A stretch of 38,325 nucleotides of DNA, from positions 1 to 38,325 of the forward strand of contig CAAEHI010000002.1 in NCBI GenBank assembly GCA_900755685.1, read 5' to 3'. This document shows, in pieces, positions 8,268 to 16,068 of this stretch. The position numbers were made by a program, and so were the translations under genes. Origin of the DNA: an uncultured Collinsella sp. (lineage in GTDB: Bacteria > Actinomycetota > Coriobacteriia > Coriobacteriales > Coriobacteriaceae). The number at the start of each line of letters is the position of its first letter. The first letter of the stretch is position 1. Below the pieces are notes generated by a model. It searched no databases, was not told the origin of the DNA, and was given only the letters and a program-made list of their open reading frames with translations.

Positions 8268-9509
8268 ATGGGACTCTTGAAAGCTGGATTGGGAGCTGCC
8301 GGCGGCGTCATGGCCGACCAGTGGAAGGAATTTATCTACTGCGAATCGATGCCTGCTGACGTCTTGGCCTGCAAGGGCAGCAAACGTACCGGTGGCCGCA
8401 GCTCCAACACGCGCGGCGAGGACAACGTCATCTCCAACGGCTCGGTCATCGCCGTCAACGACGGACAGGGCATGCTCGTGGTGCAAAACGGCAAGATCAT
8501 CGAAGTCGCGCTGGAGCCCGGTGAGTTCGTCTTCGATACCGGCAGCGAGCCGAGCGTCTTTAGCGGCAACCTGGGCGATTCCATCAAGGAGACCTTCGCC
8601 AATATCGGCAGCCGCTTTACCTTTGGCGGCGACGCGGGCAAGGACCAGCGCGTCTACTTCATCAACACCAAGGAGATCATCGGCAACAAGTACGGCACCG
8701 CCTCGCCCGTGCCCTTCCGCGTGGTCGATAACAACATTGGCCTGGACGTCGACATCTCCGTGCGCTGCAACGGCGAGTATTCGTACCGCATCACCAACCC
8801 GCTGCTGTTCTACACCAACGTATGCGGCAACGTGACCGATAGCTACACGCGCGACAAGATCGACAGCCAGCTTAAGTCCGAGCTGCTCACCGCCCTGCAG
8901 CCCGCCTTTGCCAAGATCTCGGAGATGGGCATCCGCTACAGCGCCATCCCCGGCCACACCACCGAGCTCGCCCGCGCGCTCAACGAGGTCCTCTCCGCCG
9001 ACTGGCGTGACCTGCGCGGCGTCGAGATCGTGAGCTTTGGCGTCAACTCAATCGCCGCTTCGCAAGAAGACGAGCAGATGATCAAGGACCTGCAGAAGGC
9101 CGCGGTCATGCGCGATCCCACGATGGCGGCCGCCAATATCGCCAGCGCCCAGAGCGACGCGATGCGTGCGGCAGCAGCCAACCCCAACGGCGCGATGGCC
9201 GGCTTTATGGGCATGGGCATGGCAGGCGGCATGGGCGGCATGAACGCCAGCCAGCTGTTCGCTGCCGGCCAGGCGCAGCAGCAGGCCGCCCCGCAACCGG
9301 CTCCGGCCCCCGCCCCCGCACCGGCTCCCGCCGCCGTGCCTGCGGCCGGCACGTGGACCTGCAGCTGCGGCGCCACCAACACCGGCAAGTTCTGCTCCGA
9401 GTGCGGCAGCCCCGCGCCTGCCCCGGCACCGGCCAAGTGGTTCTGCCCCAACTGCGGTAGCGAAAACGGCGGCAAGTTCTGCAGCAACTGCGGAACGCCC
9501 CGGCCCTAG
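8268..9509 (+). CDS. SPFH/virion-core-like protein with C-terminal zinc ribbons (YdjI-like)
   Basis: A 413-residue protein. The N-terminal ~300 residues match the YdjI-type SPFH (stomatin/flotillin-like) family, starting with MGLLKAGLGAAGG and QWKEFIYCESMP. A Gly/Met/Ala-rich segment (~300-330) and an Ala-Pro repeat (~343-360) act as a flexible linker to two short zinc ribbons (CSCGATNTGKFCSECG and CPNCGSENGGKFCSNCG). SPFH proteins usually form large membrane-attached oligomers. ATG 8268 follows GAAAGGAAG. As the third gene of the zinc-ribbon run it probably works with the two preceding proteins. Biochemical role unknown. Confidence 0.78.
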   Translation: MGLLKAGLGAAGGVMADQWKEFIYCESMPADVLACKGSKRTGGRSSNTRGEDNVISNGSVIAVNDGQGMLVVQNGKIIEVALEPGEFVFDTGSEPSVFSGNLGDSIKETFANIGSRFTFGGDAGKDQRVYFINTKEIIGNKYGTASPVPFRVVDNNIGLDVDISVRCNGEYSYRITNPLLFYTNVCGNVTDSYTRDKIDSQLKSELLTALQPAFAKISEMGIRYSAIPGHTTELARALNEVLSADWRDLRGVEIVSFGVNSIAASQEDEQMIKDLQKAAVMRDPTMAAANIASAQSDAMRAAAANPNGAMAGFMGMGMAGGMGGMNASQLFAAGQAQQQAAPQPAPAPAPAPAPAAVPAAGTWTCSCGATNTGKFCSECGSPAPAPAPAKWFCPNCGSENGGKFCSNCGTPRP

Positions 9510-9589
9510 CCCCTCTATCTGGTAATTGGCGGGGGATCCGCCGCCCCCGCTCCTGCTTCTATGGGTTTCGTTCGATTAAGGAGGACACC

Positions 9590-10432
9590 ATGAAGACAAC
9601 GTTCAAAAAGTCCGTGCTCGCATTCCTGACATGCGTCCTGGCGATCGCCTTTGCCCTGACGGGCTGCAGCGGCGGCGCCAAAGACCCCAAGGCCGACTTC
9701 GTCGGCAGCTGGGAGCTCTCGGGTGGAACCGTGGATGGCGAAGAGCTGACCGATGAGTACATGAAGATGCTCGAGGATTGGGGTGTCCACTGCGTCCTGA
9801 TTCTCGATGAGGACGGTACAGGCGCCCTCGACCTGTTCCTTGAGGTTGTCGACCTTAAATGGGAGGCAAAGGACGCCACCACCGTGACGATCACCGCCGA
9901 AGATGAGTCGCACGACATGAAGCTCAAGGACGGCAAACTCATCCTCGAAGAGGATGACGGCAATCTTGTCTTTACCAAGTCCGACAAGGATCTGTCCGGC
10001 ACGGTGAAGAAGGATCGCGAGGCTGCCGAAAAGGAAGAGGAGATCGATGAGGCCGTCGAAGACGACGACGTCCAGCGCGCCGAAATCTCCCCCGCCGTCA
10101 CCGTCGCCGATGACGATCTGTGCACCATCACCGTCACCGAGAAGTTCAAGGACGACTGGGGCGACATCGGCTTTGTCGTCAACATCACCAACAAGAGCGA
10201 CAAGGACCTGACCTTCTACGCTCCCAGCGGTAAGACCAACGTCAACGGCACCATGAAGGAACCCTGGTTCTCGGCTCACCTGATGCCCGGCACCAACGCC
10301 ACCGAGGAATTCACGTTCTCGAGCGGCGAGCTCGATAGCCTCGACGACCTGGTCAACACGACCATCGGCATCGACGCCTACCTGACCGATTCCTACGAGG
10401 ACGTCGCCTCCTACAGCGCAACCATCGCGTAA
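9590..10432 (+). CDS. Acidic lipoprotein of unknown function
   Basis: A 280-residue exported protein. It has a lipoprotein signal: a basic start (MKTTFKKS), a hydrophobic core and the lipobox LTGC with the acylated Cys at position 26. The mature part begins with a lipocalin-like or DUF5640-like stretch (FVGSWELSGGTVDGEEL), then a highly acidic linker near residues 140-165, then a beta-rich C-terminal domain of the DUF4352/DUF5067 immunoglobulin-like type (FVVNITNKSDKDLTFYAP). ATG 9590 follows AAGGAGG. It lies 80 bases after the SPFH gene in the same direction and ends at a strong terminator, so it may be the last gene of that operon. Function unknown. Confidence 0.7.
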   Translation: MKTTFKKSVLAFLTCVLAIAFALTGCSGGAKDPKADFVGSWELSGGTVDGEELTDEYMKMLEDWGVHCVLILDEDGTGALDLFLEVVDLKWEAKDATTVTITAEDESHDMKLKDGKLILEEDDGNLVFTKSDKDLSGTVKKDREAAEKEEEIDEAVEDDDVQRAEISPAVTVADDDLCTITVTEKFKDDWGDIGFVVNITNKSDKDLTFYAPSGKTNVNGTMKEPWFSAHLMPGTNATEEFTFSSGELDSLDDLVNTTIGIDAYLTDSYEDVASYSATIA

Positions 10433-10480
10433 CGGCATGTAACATCAGCCGCGGATTGGCGGACACATCCGCGCACACCA

Positions 10481-10522
10481 GACGGGGCCGCAGGAGTTAA
10501 TCCTGCGGCCCCGTCGCTTTTA
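10481..10522 (+). terminator. Intrinsic terminator after the lipoprotein gene
   Basis: A perfect 15-bp GC-rich stem (10481-10495 with 10501-10515) with loop GTTAA is followed by GCTTTTA. It lies between convergent genes and may slow the minus-strand response-regulator transcript too. Confidence 0.85.
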
Positions 10523-10541
10523 TGCCGATGCGTACCGAGCG

Positions 10542-11162
10542 TTAGCGCTCCATGTTGGGAACAATGCTGCCCTCCGTTACTGCGTGCACGGCCAAGCGCA
10601 TGATGTTGTCGTAGCCGGTCTTATTGAGAATCTCCGAGATGCGGCGTTTGATGGTGCCCTCGCTCATAAACAGCTCGGCCGCGATCTCGCGGCGGCTTTT
10701 ACCCTCGCAGGCAAGGCGCAAGATCGACAGCTCGACATCGTCGAGGGCCGCCGTGCCCGAGAAGATGCTCTCGGGCGGCTTGGGAAACGTGCAGTAACCC
10801 GCCAACGTGGAGCGCATCACGGCGAAAAGCTCGTCGATACCGACGTTCTTGTACACAAAGCTGTCGATGCCCGCCTCGCGCGCCTGGTCCACAAAGGTGA
10901 TTTCGGGCATACCCGTCATGATAATGACGCGGCACTCGGGCAGTTGTTCTTTGATGCGCGCCGCCGCCACGATGCCGTTGGAATCGTGCTCGGTGCATAC
11001 GTCCATCAGTATCATGTCCGGGCGCTCCTTAAGCACAACGTCCAAGGCATCCGAGGCGTCGGCGATCGCGGCAACAACCGTCATGTCGGGCTGGTCACCG
11101 ACGGAGCGCGCGAGGCTCTCGCGCAAGATAGCCTGGTCTTCGACGATTAACACGCGAATCAT
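10542..11162 (-). CDS. NarL/FixJ-type response regulator
   Basis: A 206-residue response regulator. The N-terminal receiver domain has the acidic pair at residues 8-10, the phospho-acceptor Asp54 in ILMDVC, Thr in IIMTG and the conserved Lys in FVYKN. The C-terminal LuxR-type helix-turn-helix contains CEGKSRREIAAELFMSEGTI. It is phosphorylated by the histidine kinase whose stop codon overlaps its start by four bases, so it is translationally coupled. It is the last gene of the three-gene sensory operon. Target genes are not evident; the operon itself and genes elsewhere are possible. Confidence 0.9.
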   Translation of the reverse strand: MIRVLIVEDQAILRESLARSVGDQPDMTVVAAIADASDALDVVLKERPDMILMDVCTEHDSNGIVAAARIKEQLPECRVIIMTGMPEITFVDQAREAGIDSFVYKNVGIDELFAVMRSTLAGYCTFPKPPESIFSGTAALDDVELSILRLACEGKSRREIAAELFMSEGTIKRRISEILNKTGYDNIMRLAVHAVTEGSIVPNMER

Positions 11163-12658
11163 GAACTTCTCCTTTGGACCGTGGCGCTGGAGGCGAGCGG
11201 GATGGACACCGTAAGCGTGAAGGGCGGGGCGGTGTGGACTTCCAGGCTGCCGCCCAGATTCTGTGCGACATGCCTCATACCTGGGATACCCGTTCCCTCG
11301 CGATACGATACGGGTGCAGGCGCGCCGTCGTTAGAAACGACCATCCGCGCGACAGCGCCGTCTTCTGTCCCCTCCTGCCACAGGCGCACATGGACCTGAT
11401 GGGCCTGTGCATGCTTGGTGGCATTGGTCGAGGCCTCGCGGATAATCTGCAGAAAGGCTGCGGCGACACGTGCGTCGCTTGGCAGCTCGCCCTCCACATC
11501 GATCTGCACGCTCACCAGGCCAAAGGCATGGACGATATCGCCCAGTTGCTCTGCCGGTTCGGTGTCGCCTCCGCTGCGCAGATCGGCAGCGATTGAGCGC
11601 AGCAGCGGGTCGATCTGCTCGAGTGACTCATCGTCCAGGCGCCCCTCCTCCAGATAACGATGGAGGATGGACAGGCGCTGCCCGATCACGTCGTGCACGC
11701 GAGCGCGCATACGCAGATAGGCCGCATTGTCAGCAACCTTTTTGACTTCTTCGATCTGGGCTTGGAGCTCTTGGCCCGCAAGCTCAAGCAGGTGGTTGGC
11801 TTGCGCCAGGCGATCATGGGCATGCGCATACTCTGTTACATCCAGGCCGATAATGCGCTCGAAGAGGCGGCCCGAAACCATAACGTCATCGTGCACAAAC
11901 AAGCGAATCTCAGCGGGAGAAACCTCGACCACCGCCCGCGCCTCACCAAAGCGGTCCAGATTAATCCGCACGCGGTTCTGGCTGCTTTCGGGCATTTGCA
12001 TGCTGAGTTTGCGCAGGTCGTTCCATGTTCCGCTCATATCACCTAGGTCGGTGGGCATATGAAGCTCCACCAGGTTTTTTCGCATGCAGCGGTTCATGAG
12101 CAGCGGACGGCCCCACGGGTCCAGATACAGGATGCCCACGGGAATCACGTTGATGGTTTCGATCGTCGAGAACGCGGTGATATCCTCCTGGCGGTTACGG
12201 ACGTCCATCAAGAGCGCCGCGATGGAACGGAACAGGAAGAACGCTCCCTCTGCGATAAGGACAACGGTCCACGCCGAGCCCATGGCAAAAACCACCGGTG
12301 GTGTAACGGCGACAACAAGCGACAGCTCGGCCAGCATGACGGGGCGACGATAGCGCACCATAAGCACCACGCCGTAGGCAAAGATCACGGCATTGAGCCA
12401 CAGCGCTCCGCCCATTGCCCTGGCGCAAACGTCAAGCGGCGCCACCAGATATGAGCCAGACGACGCGAACAAGATGAGCGCCGAAATAACTAGGTGAAGC
12501 ACAAGGCTCGCCTCGTAGGCACAAATCACTTTACGGTTATAGGACGAGCGGCGCGATGCGATGAGCGGGACGTGGATCGTCTGCAGACACGCAGCCAGGG
12601 CAAAGACAACATCGAGCGCAACGATTTGGGGAAGGATGAGCGGGATCTGCATCGTCAC
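11159..12658 (-). CDS. Sensor histidine kinase, HisKA_3 family
   Basis: A 499-residue membrane kinase. About six hydrophobic spans occupy residues 1-175. A PAS-like region follows (NVIPVGILYLDPWGRPLLMN), then a coiled coil, and a NarX-type dimerisation/phosphotransfer helix with the motif VHDVIGQRLS (His near 320). The ATPase domain has an N box (IIREASTNATKHA) and G box (GTGIPGMRHV). The catalytic elements appear intact, so it should autophosphorylate and drive the response regulator next to it. Its start overlaps the stop of the upstream sensor gene by four bases. The signal is unknown. Confidence 0.88.
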   Translation of the reverse strand: MTMQIPLILPQIVALDVVFALAACLQTIHVPLIASRRSSYNRKVICAYEASLVLHLVISALILFASSGSYLVAPLDVCARAMGGALWLNAVIFAYGVVLMVRYRRPVMLAELSLVVAVTPPVVFAMGSAWTVVLIAEGAFFLFRSIAALLMDVRNRQEDITAFSTIETINVIPVGILYLDPWGRPLLMNRCMRKNLVELHMPTDLGDMSGTWNDLRKLSMQMPESSQNRVRINLDRFGEARAVVEVSPAEIRLFVHDDVMVSGRLFERIIGLDVTEYAHAHDRLAQANHLLELAGQELQAQIEEVKKVADNAAYLRMRARVHDVIGQRLSILHRYLEEGRLDDESLEQIDPLLRSIAADLRSGGDTEPAEQLGDIVHAFGLVSVQIDVEGELPSDARVAAAFLQIIREASTNATKHAQAHQVHVRLWQEGTEDGAVARMVVSNDGAPAPVSYREGTGIPGMRHVAQNLGGSLEVHTAPPFTLTVSIPLASSATVQRRSS

Positions 12659-14538
12659 TCACCCGCCCTTGGCATCAAGACGATCATGCGCAGCTGGCCG
12701 GGCTCGCCCTCAAGGCGGTATGCCACGTTGCGCCCTTGCAGAGCGCTTTCGAGCTCTTGCGCAGCGGGCGTCTGCGAAAGATCTGCATCATCGTTGGAAA
12801 AAAGCGTGGCGCGCAGCTCGACACTGCATCGGTCATGGTCGCCCAAGTGATACATAAGCGCCGGATGGTCGGTGGTGTAGGCAAAAAACGCAAAGTCATA
12901 CACGCAATCGTACAGGGCGCTTACCGTACTGGCGTGCAACGGGCGCCGTATGGCGATAATCGAGGCGCAATCGATATCGATGGTGCGCAGGTCACTTGCG
13001 AGCTCGTTGGCAATGAGCTGAATGCGGTCGCGGTCAAAACCGCTCTCCCCGTGCTGTGCCAACGTGAGCGACCCCTTGCGCTTGCAATAGGCGACGAGCA
13101 TCTTGGCGCGTTGCAGCATGCGGTAACGCTCGTGCGAAGACGCTTCGTCGGTCAACGGCGGCAGCGAGCTCAGCAGGTCGTACATCCCTTCGAGCGCGCG
13201 GGCAAGCGCTTGGTCCACGTCTTGGACCAGCAAGGTCTCGGCCTCTTGATCTGCCAAATGCGTCTTAAGGTCGTAGTCGGCGGCGAGCAGCTCGTTTTGA
13301 CGCTGTAGCTCCATGCGACGATGTGCCAGTTCGCGGTTAAGCTCGTTGAGCTCCGACACGTCTTGGGCAAGCAGGGCCGATCCGCCCAGCAGTGGAAAGG
13401 CACGGTACATCACATCGGGATCGGACGCCACGGCAAAGGCATGGGCGCGCCCGTGCTCCTGGGTCCGCAACTCCTCGCGCACGCCTACCGGCATTGGCTT
13501 TGACACCGGCGTGGCATAGGCCTCCTGCAAGTCGCGCGTTAGAACTTTGAGGTCGAGCGGCAAGGTGTCGAAGATGCCGGCGATGTCGTGATACGACGGA
13601 ATGACACCGCAATCGAGACAGATTTCCATCGCCACCACGCACAAGACGCAATAGACGAGCGAGAAGTTGAGCCTCCATGCCCAGGGCACGCGCAGAGCAT
13701 ACGAGATGGCAAAGAATGCGCCGCCCAGCAGTACGAGCGCCGCCGTGCCCGAGAAACGCTGGATGCGAAAGGACGAGGACCGGCCAACCAGGATAAAAAA
13801 GGCCACGAAGTTAAAGGCCGTCCACACGAGGACGGCGAAATATCCCCAGCCGTACGTGTAGTCGTTGCTCCAGGTGTCGCTTGTACGGTCAAAGCGGAAG
13901 ACCTGCTGGTGAAAATCGTTGGTGAGCACAAATCCGATAAGCAGGATGGCCACAATCCACAGCGCAGCGCAGTAGCGGCGACCCAGGCGGTGTTGCTCCA
14001 GGCCCGCAAGGCGCAGACCACACAACTGGTAGAGCAGTGGAATGAGCGTCATGGGCACGTAGTACAGGTACCACAGCACGGTGGCATAGAACGGCGTGAA
14101 CGACTTGTACTTGAGAATGACTTCGATCATCCACAGGGCGCAGATGGTGGCGATGGCAACAAGGCGGCGGCGCAACACATAGTCCAAACAGCGCAGATAG
14201 ACCGATACGCCCCAAATCGAAAATACAATTGCGGCGACAAGCAGCGGGAGAGAGCTCGAATGGACGAGCGCATCCACAACCTCTTTGGACACCTCGCTAT
14301 AGGCGGGCACGACGTTAGAAAGTTTGGGGTCGGAGGCAAACAGCGCCGGCAAGACTGCCAAAAGCATGAGGAACAGTGCGGTGATGGCGCCGGCGATAGC
14401 AAAGACGCGGTGACGATACGCCTGATGCGTTATGCCAACAAGGAATCGCGGCATGGCAAAGAGCGTGCCGCCCCTGGGATCCGCCACGGGAGCGGATCGG
14501 GCGGCCGCGTGGCCGATATGTCGCGTGCGGGTACCCAT
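12655..14538 (-). CDS. Seven-span sensor with degenerate histidine-kinase region
   Basis: A 627-residue membrane protein. About seven to eight spans fill residues ~30-300, resembling N-terminal histidine-kinase 7TM modules. A PAS-sized region and a long coiled coil follow (ELNRELAHRRMELQRQNELL). The C-terminal ~230 residues have the layout of a dimerisation plus ATPase domain, but I find no phospho-acceptor His motif and no recognisable N or G box. It is thus likely a non-catalytic partner of the kinase encoded next. ATG 14538 lacks an SD but follows a TACACT -10-like box (14548-14553) by nine bases, so the mRNA could be nearly leaderless. ATG 14454 is an alternative start. First gene of the operon. 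Confidence 0.75.
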   Translation of the reverse strand: MGTRTRHIGHAAARSAPVADPRGGTLFAMPRFLVGITHQAYRHRVFAIAGAITALFLMLLAVLPALFASDPKLSNVVPAYSEVSKEVVDALVHSSSLPLLVAAIVFSIWGVSVYLRCLDYVLRRRLVAIATICALWMIEVILKYKSFTPFYATVLWYLYYVPMTLIPLLYQLCGLRLAGLEQHRLGRRYCAALWIVAILLIGFVLTNDFHQQVFRFDRTSDTWSNDYTYGWGYFAVLVWTAFNFVAFFILVGRSSSFRIQRFSGTAALVLLGGAFFAISYALRVPWAWRLNFSLVYCVLCVVAMEICLDCGVIPSYHDIAGIFDTLPLDLKVLTRDLQEAYATPVSKPMPVGVREELRTQEHGRAHAFAVASDPDVMYRAFPLLGGSALLAQDVSELNELNRELAHRRMELQRQNELLAADYDLKTHLADQEAETLLVQDVDQALARALEGMYDLLSSLPPLTDEASSHERYRMLQRAKMLVAYCKRKGSLTLAQHGESGFDRDRIQLIANELASDLRTIDIDCASIIAIRRPLHASTVSALYDCVYDFAFFAYTTDHPALMYHLGDHDRCSVELRATLFSNDDADLSQTPAAQELESALQGRNVAYRLEGEPGQLRMIVLMPRAGE

Positions 14539-14653
14539 AGTGCTTTTAGTGTACCGACAGGCAGGCTCAAAAAGCGGGCCACATGTCCCAAAATCCGCAG
14601 ACGGCAAGGCGCCCGGCAGCCTCCCCCGTCCGGCACTTCCCGATATCCGCCCG

Positions 14654-14700
14654 CCCCAAACCACCGCAAAGGGGACAGGCACCTTTGTGGTGGTTTGGGG
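14654..14700. repeat. CCACAAAGG hairpin, copy 2 (full length)
   Basis: Nineteen bases (14654-14672) pair with 14682-14700 with one G-T wobble around the loop GGACAGGCA. It shares AAACCACC.CAAAGG with the copy in the mgtA leader. It lies just after the DUF4867 stop and before the sensor operon, so it may end transcription from the DUF4867 gene. Confidence 0.7.
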
Positions 14701-14707
14701 CGATGCG

Positions 14708-15352
14708 CTAGTCCACGGCGATGTCGAGGTTCTTGCCGATGAGACCTACGTAGCCGCCCTCGGCAGCCTTGGGGCTGTCAGCATGGCAGAGAACCCACTT
14801 GTCGGCCTTCCAGTAGCAGTAGCTGTCGCCAGCCGTGGGCATGTCGGCTGCAGCCTCGGGGCGCGGGCCGTTGGTACCGGCGGGCAGCGCCACCATCACC
14901 TGGAAGCCGCCGTCGTCGACCATGCAGGGCGTGTAGTGAAGCGTGGTGTTGAAAACCTCAACAAGCGTGCCGGCCGGCACGCGGAACGCCTTGACGCACG
15001 CGGTATCGAGCTTGCCGTCCTCGATCTCCCAGCGATGCGCCACGAGCAGGATAAAGTCGCGGGCGCCCAGGTTGAACTCGCTCGCGCGGTGGTACTCCAG
15101 GCAGTTGAGACGCGTGTTGTGGCCGTTGCACCAGCCCAGCTGGAAGGGACGACCGCCAAACATGAGAAAGCCCAGTTTATCGGCATCCTTGACGCCCTCG
15201 AGCTCCGGCGCGGAGGCCACATACTTGCTGCCCTCGGGGATGGGCGTGGAGGCAAGTGCCTCGAGCACGGGCGACGTAAGCTCGGACGGAACGTTATCCC
15301 AAACGTTGCCATAGGACTTGAACTCGGGATCAGAGACAGAGTAGATATGCAT
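14708..15352 (-). CDS. DUF4867 family protein (cupin-like)
   Basis: A 214-residue cytosolic protein. I recognise the DUF4867 family from MHIYSVSDPEFKSYG, LGWCNGHNTRLNCLEYHR and VFNTTLHYTPC. The His- and Glu-rich central strand region suggests a cupin/ureidoglycolate-lyase-like metal or sugar site. That is inference; no activity is established to my knowledge. ATG 15352 with AGGAG (spacing about seven) is clearly better than in-frame starts far upstream that would run through luxS. It has its own promoter candidate and follows a luxS terminator, so it is not simply part of the luxS transcript. Confidence 0.72.
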   Translation of the reverse strand: MHIYSVSDPEFKSYGNVWDNVPSELTSPVLEALASTPIPEGSKYVASAPELEGVKDADKLGFLMFGGRPFQLGWCNGHNTRLNCLEYHRASEFNLGARDFILLVAHRWEIEDGKLDTACVKAFRVPAGTLVEVFNTTLHYTPCMVDDGGFQVMVALPAGTNGPRPEAAADMPTAGDSYCYWKADKWVLCHADSPKAAEGGYVGLIGKNLDIAVD

Positions 15353-15386
15353 GTTCGCTCCTGTTCGTTTGTGTGACAGTATGAAC

Positions 15387-15415
15387 ATTCTAGAACAAAC
15401 ATGAGCGATTTTGAA
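15387..15415 (-). promoter_or_regulatory. Putative promoter of the DUF4867 gene
   Basis: On the minus strand TTCAAA (15410-15415), a 17-base spacer and TAGAAT (15387-15392). The -10 lies within TTCTAGAA, a small perfect palindrome that could serve as an operator. Confidence 0.55.
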
Positions 15416-15436
15416 CGCTTGTCCCGACCACTCAAC

Positions 15437-15467
15437 AAAAAGGCGCCCAATGCGCGCGTTTTGGGCG
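15437..15467 (-). terminator. Intrinsic terminator of luxS
   Basis: On the minus strand CGCCCAA (15467-15461) pairs with TTGGGCG (15450-15444) and is followed by CCTTTTT. It lies 10 bases after the luxS stop. Confidence 0.65.
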
Positions 15468-15476
15468 ATAAAACCC

Positions 15477-15965
15477 TTACGCCTGCTGATAGTGCAGATG
15501 CTTCTCGTCGATATCGGCCAGGTCGCGGTCGAGGTAGCGGCGCGCAAGCCAGTTGGCCATGGGGAGGTTCTGGTCCAGGTAGTTACCGCACTCCTCGGGA
15601 GCGGCACCGGGGACATCGCCCTCAAAGTCAGCGACAAACTCGAACAGCTCACGCACGAGCGGCAAGATCTTCTCGCTCGTTAGCTCGCCAAAGACAACCA
15701 GGTAAAAGCCCGTGCGGCAGCCCATGGGGCCAAAGTAGACAATGCGGCTCGACCACTCGTCATGATTGCGAAGGAACGTCGCGCCCAGGTGCTCGATGGT
15801 GTGGCACTCGGCCGTGTTCATGACCGGCTCCTTGTTGGGCGTAGTCAGGCGCAGGTCAAACGTGGTGACGGCGGCACCGGTCGCCGGATCGCGGTCGATG
15901 CGGCTCACATACACGCCGGGCTCAAGCAGCAGATGATCAACGGAAAAGCTGGCGATGCGCTCCAT
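15477..15965 (-). CDS. luxS: S-ribosylhomocysteine lyase LuxS
   Basis: A 162-residue metalloenzyme that splits S-ribosylhomocysteine to homocysteine and DPD, the AI-2 precursor, in the activated methyl cycle. Metal ligands are visible in the HTIEH motif and in the later Cys of APEECGNYL. The catalytic Cys is in GPMGCRTGFYL. Length is typical of the family. ATG 15965 follows GAGAGGA. It lies 103 bases after the nucleoside hydrolase stop across a large inverted repeat. No pfs/mtnN or metK is in the window. Its neighbours salvage ribose from nucleosides, which fits a shared methyl-cycle/ribose theme, though AI-2 signalling cannot be inferred from this alone. Confidence 0.95.
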   Translation of the reverse strand: MERIASFSVDHLLLEPGVYVSRIDRDPATGAAVTTFDLRLTTPNKEPVMNTAECHTIEHLGATFLRNHDEWSSRIVYFGPMGCRTGFYLVVFGELTSEKILPLVRELFEFVADFEGDVPGAAPEECGNYLDQNLPMANWLARRYLDRDLADIDEKHLHYQQA

Positions 15966-15988
15966 GGCAGATCCTCTCGATAGTCAAA

Positions 15989-16059
15989 TTGGGACGGGGC
16001 TCTTTTAGCTGGTTCGAATGGTCGCACCAATCATACCAGTCAAAAAAGCCCCATCCCAA
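15989..16059. repeat. Long inverted repeat between nucleoside hydrolase and luxS
   Basis: Eighteen bases (15989-16006) pair with 16042-16059 with two mismatches. Inner CTGGT and ACCAG arms extend the fold. On the minus strand TTTTTT interrupts the 5' arm and the element follows the nucleoside hydrolase stop by ten bases. It could be a terminator, an mRNA-processing site or a luxS leader structure. Confidence 0.6.
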
Positions 16060-16068
16060 AAAGACAAC

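Noticed and set aside
15353..15652. Upstream in-frame extension of the DUF4867 protein
   Set aside because: It would run antisense-like through luxS in another frame, past a terminator and promoter. ATG 15352 has a good SD and the conserved family start.
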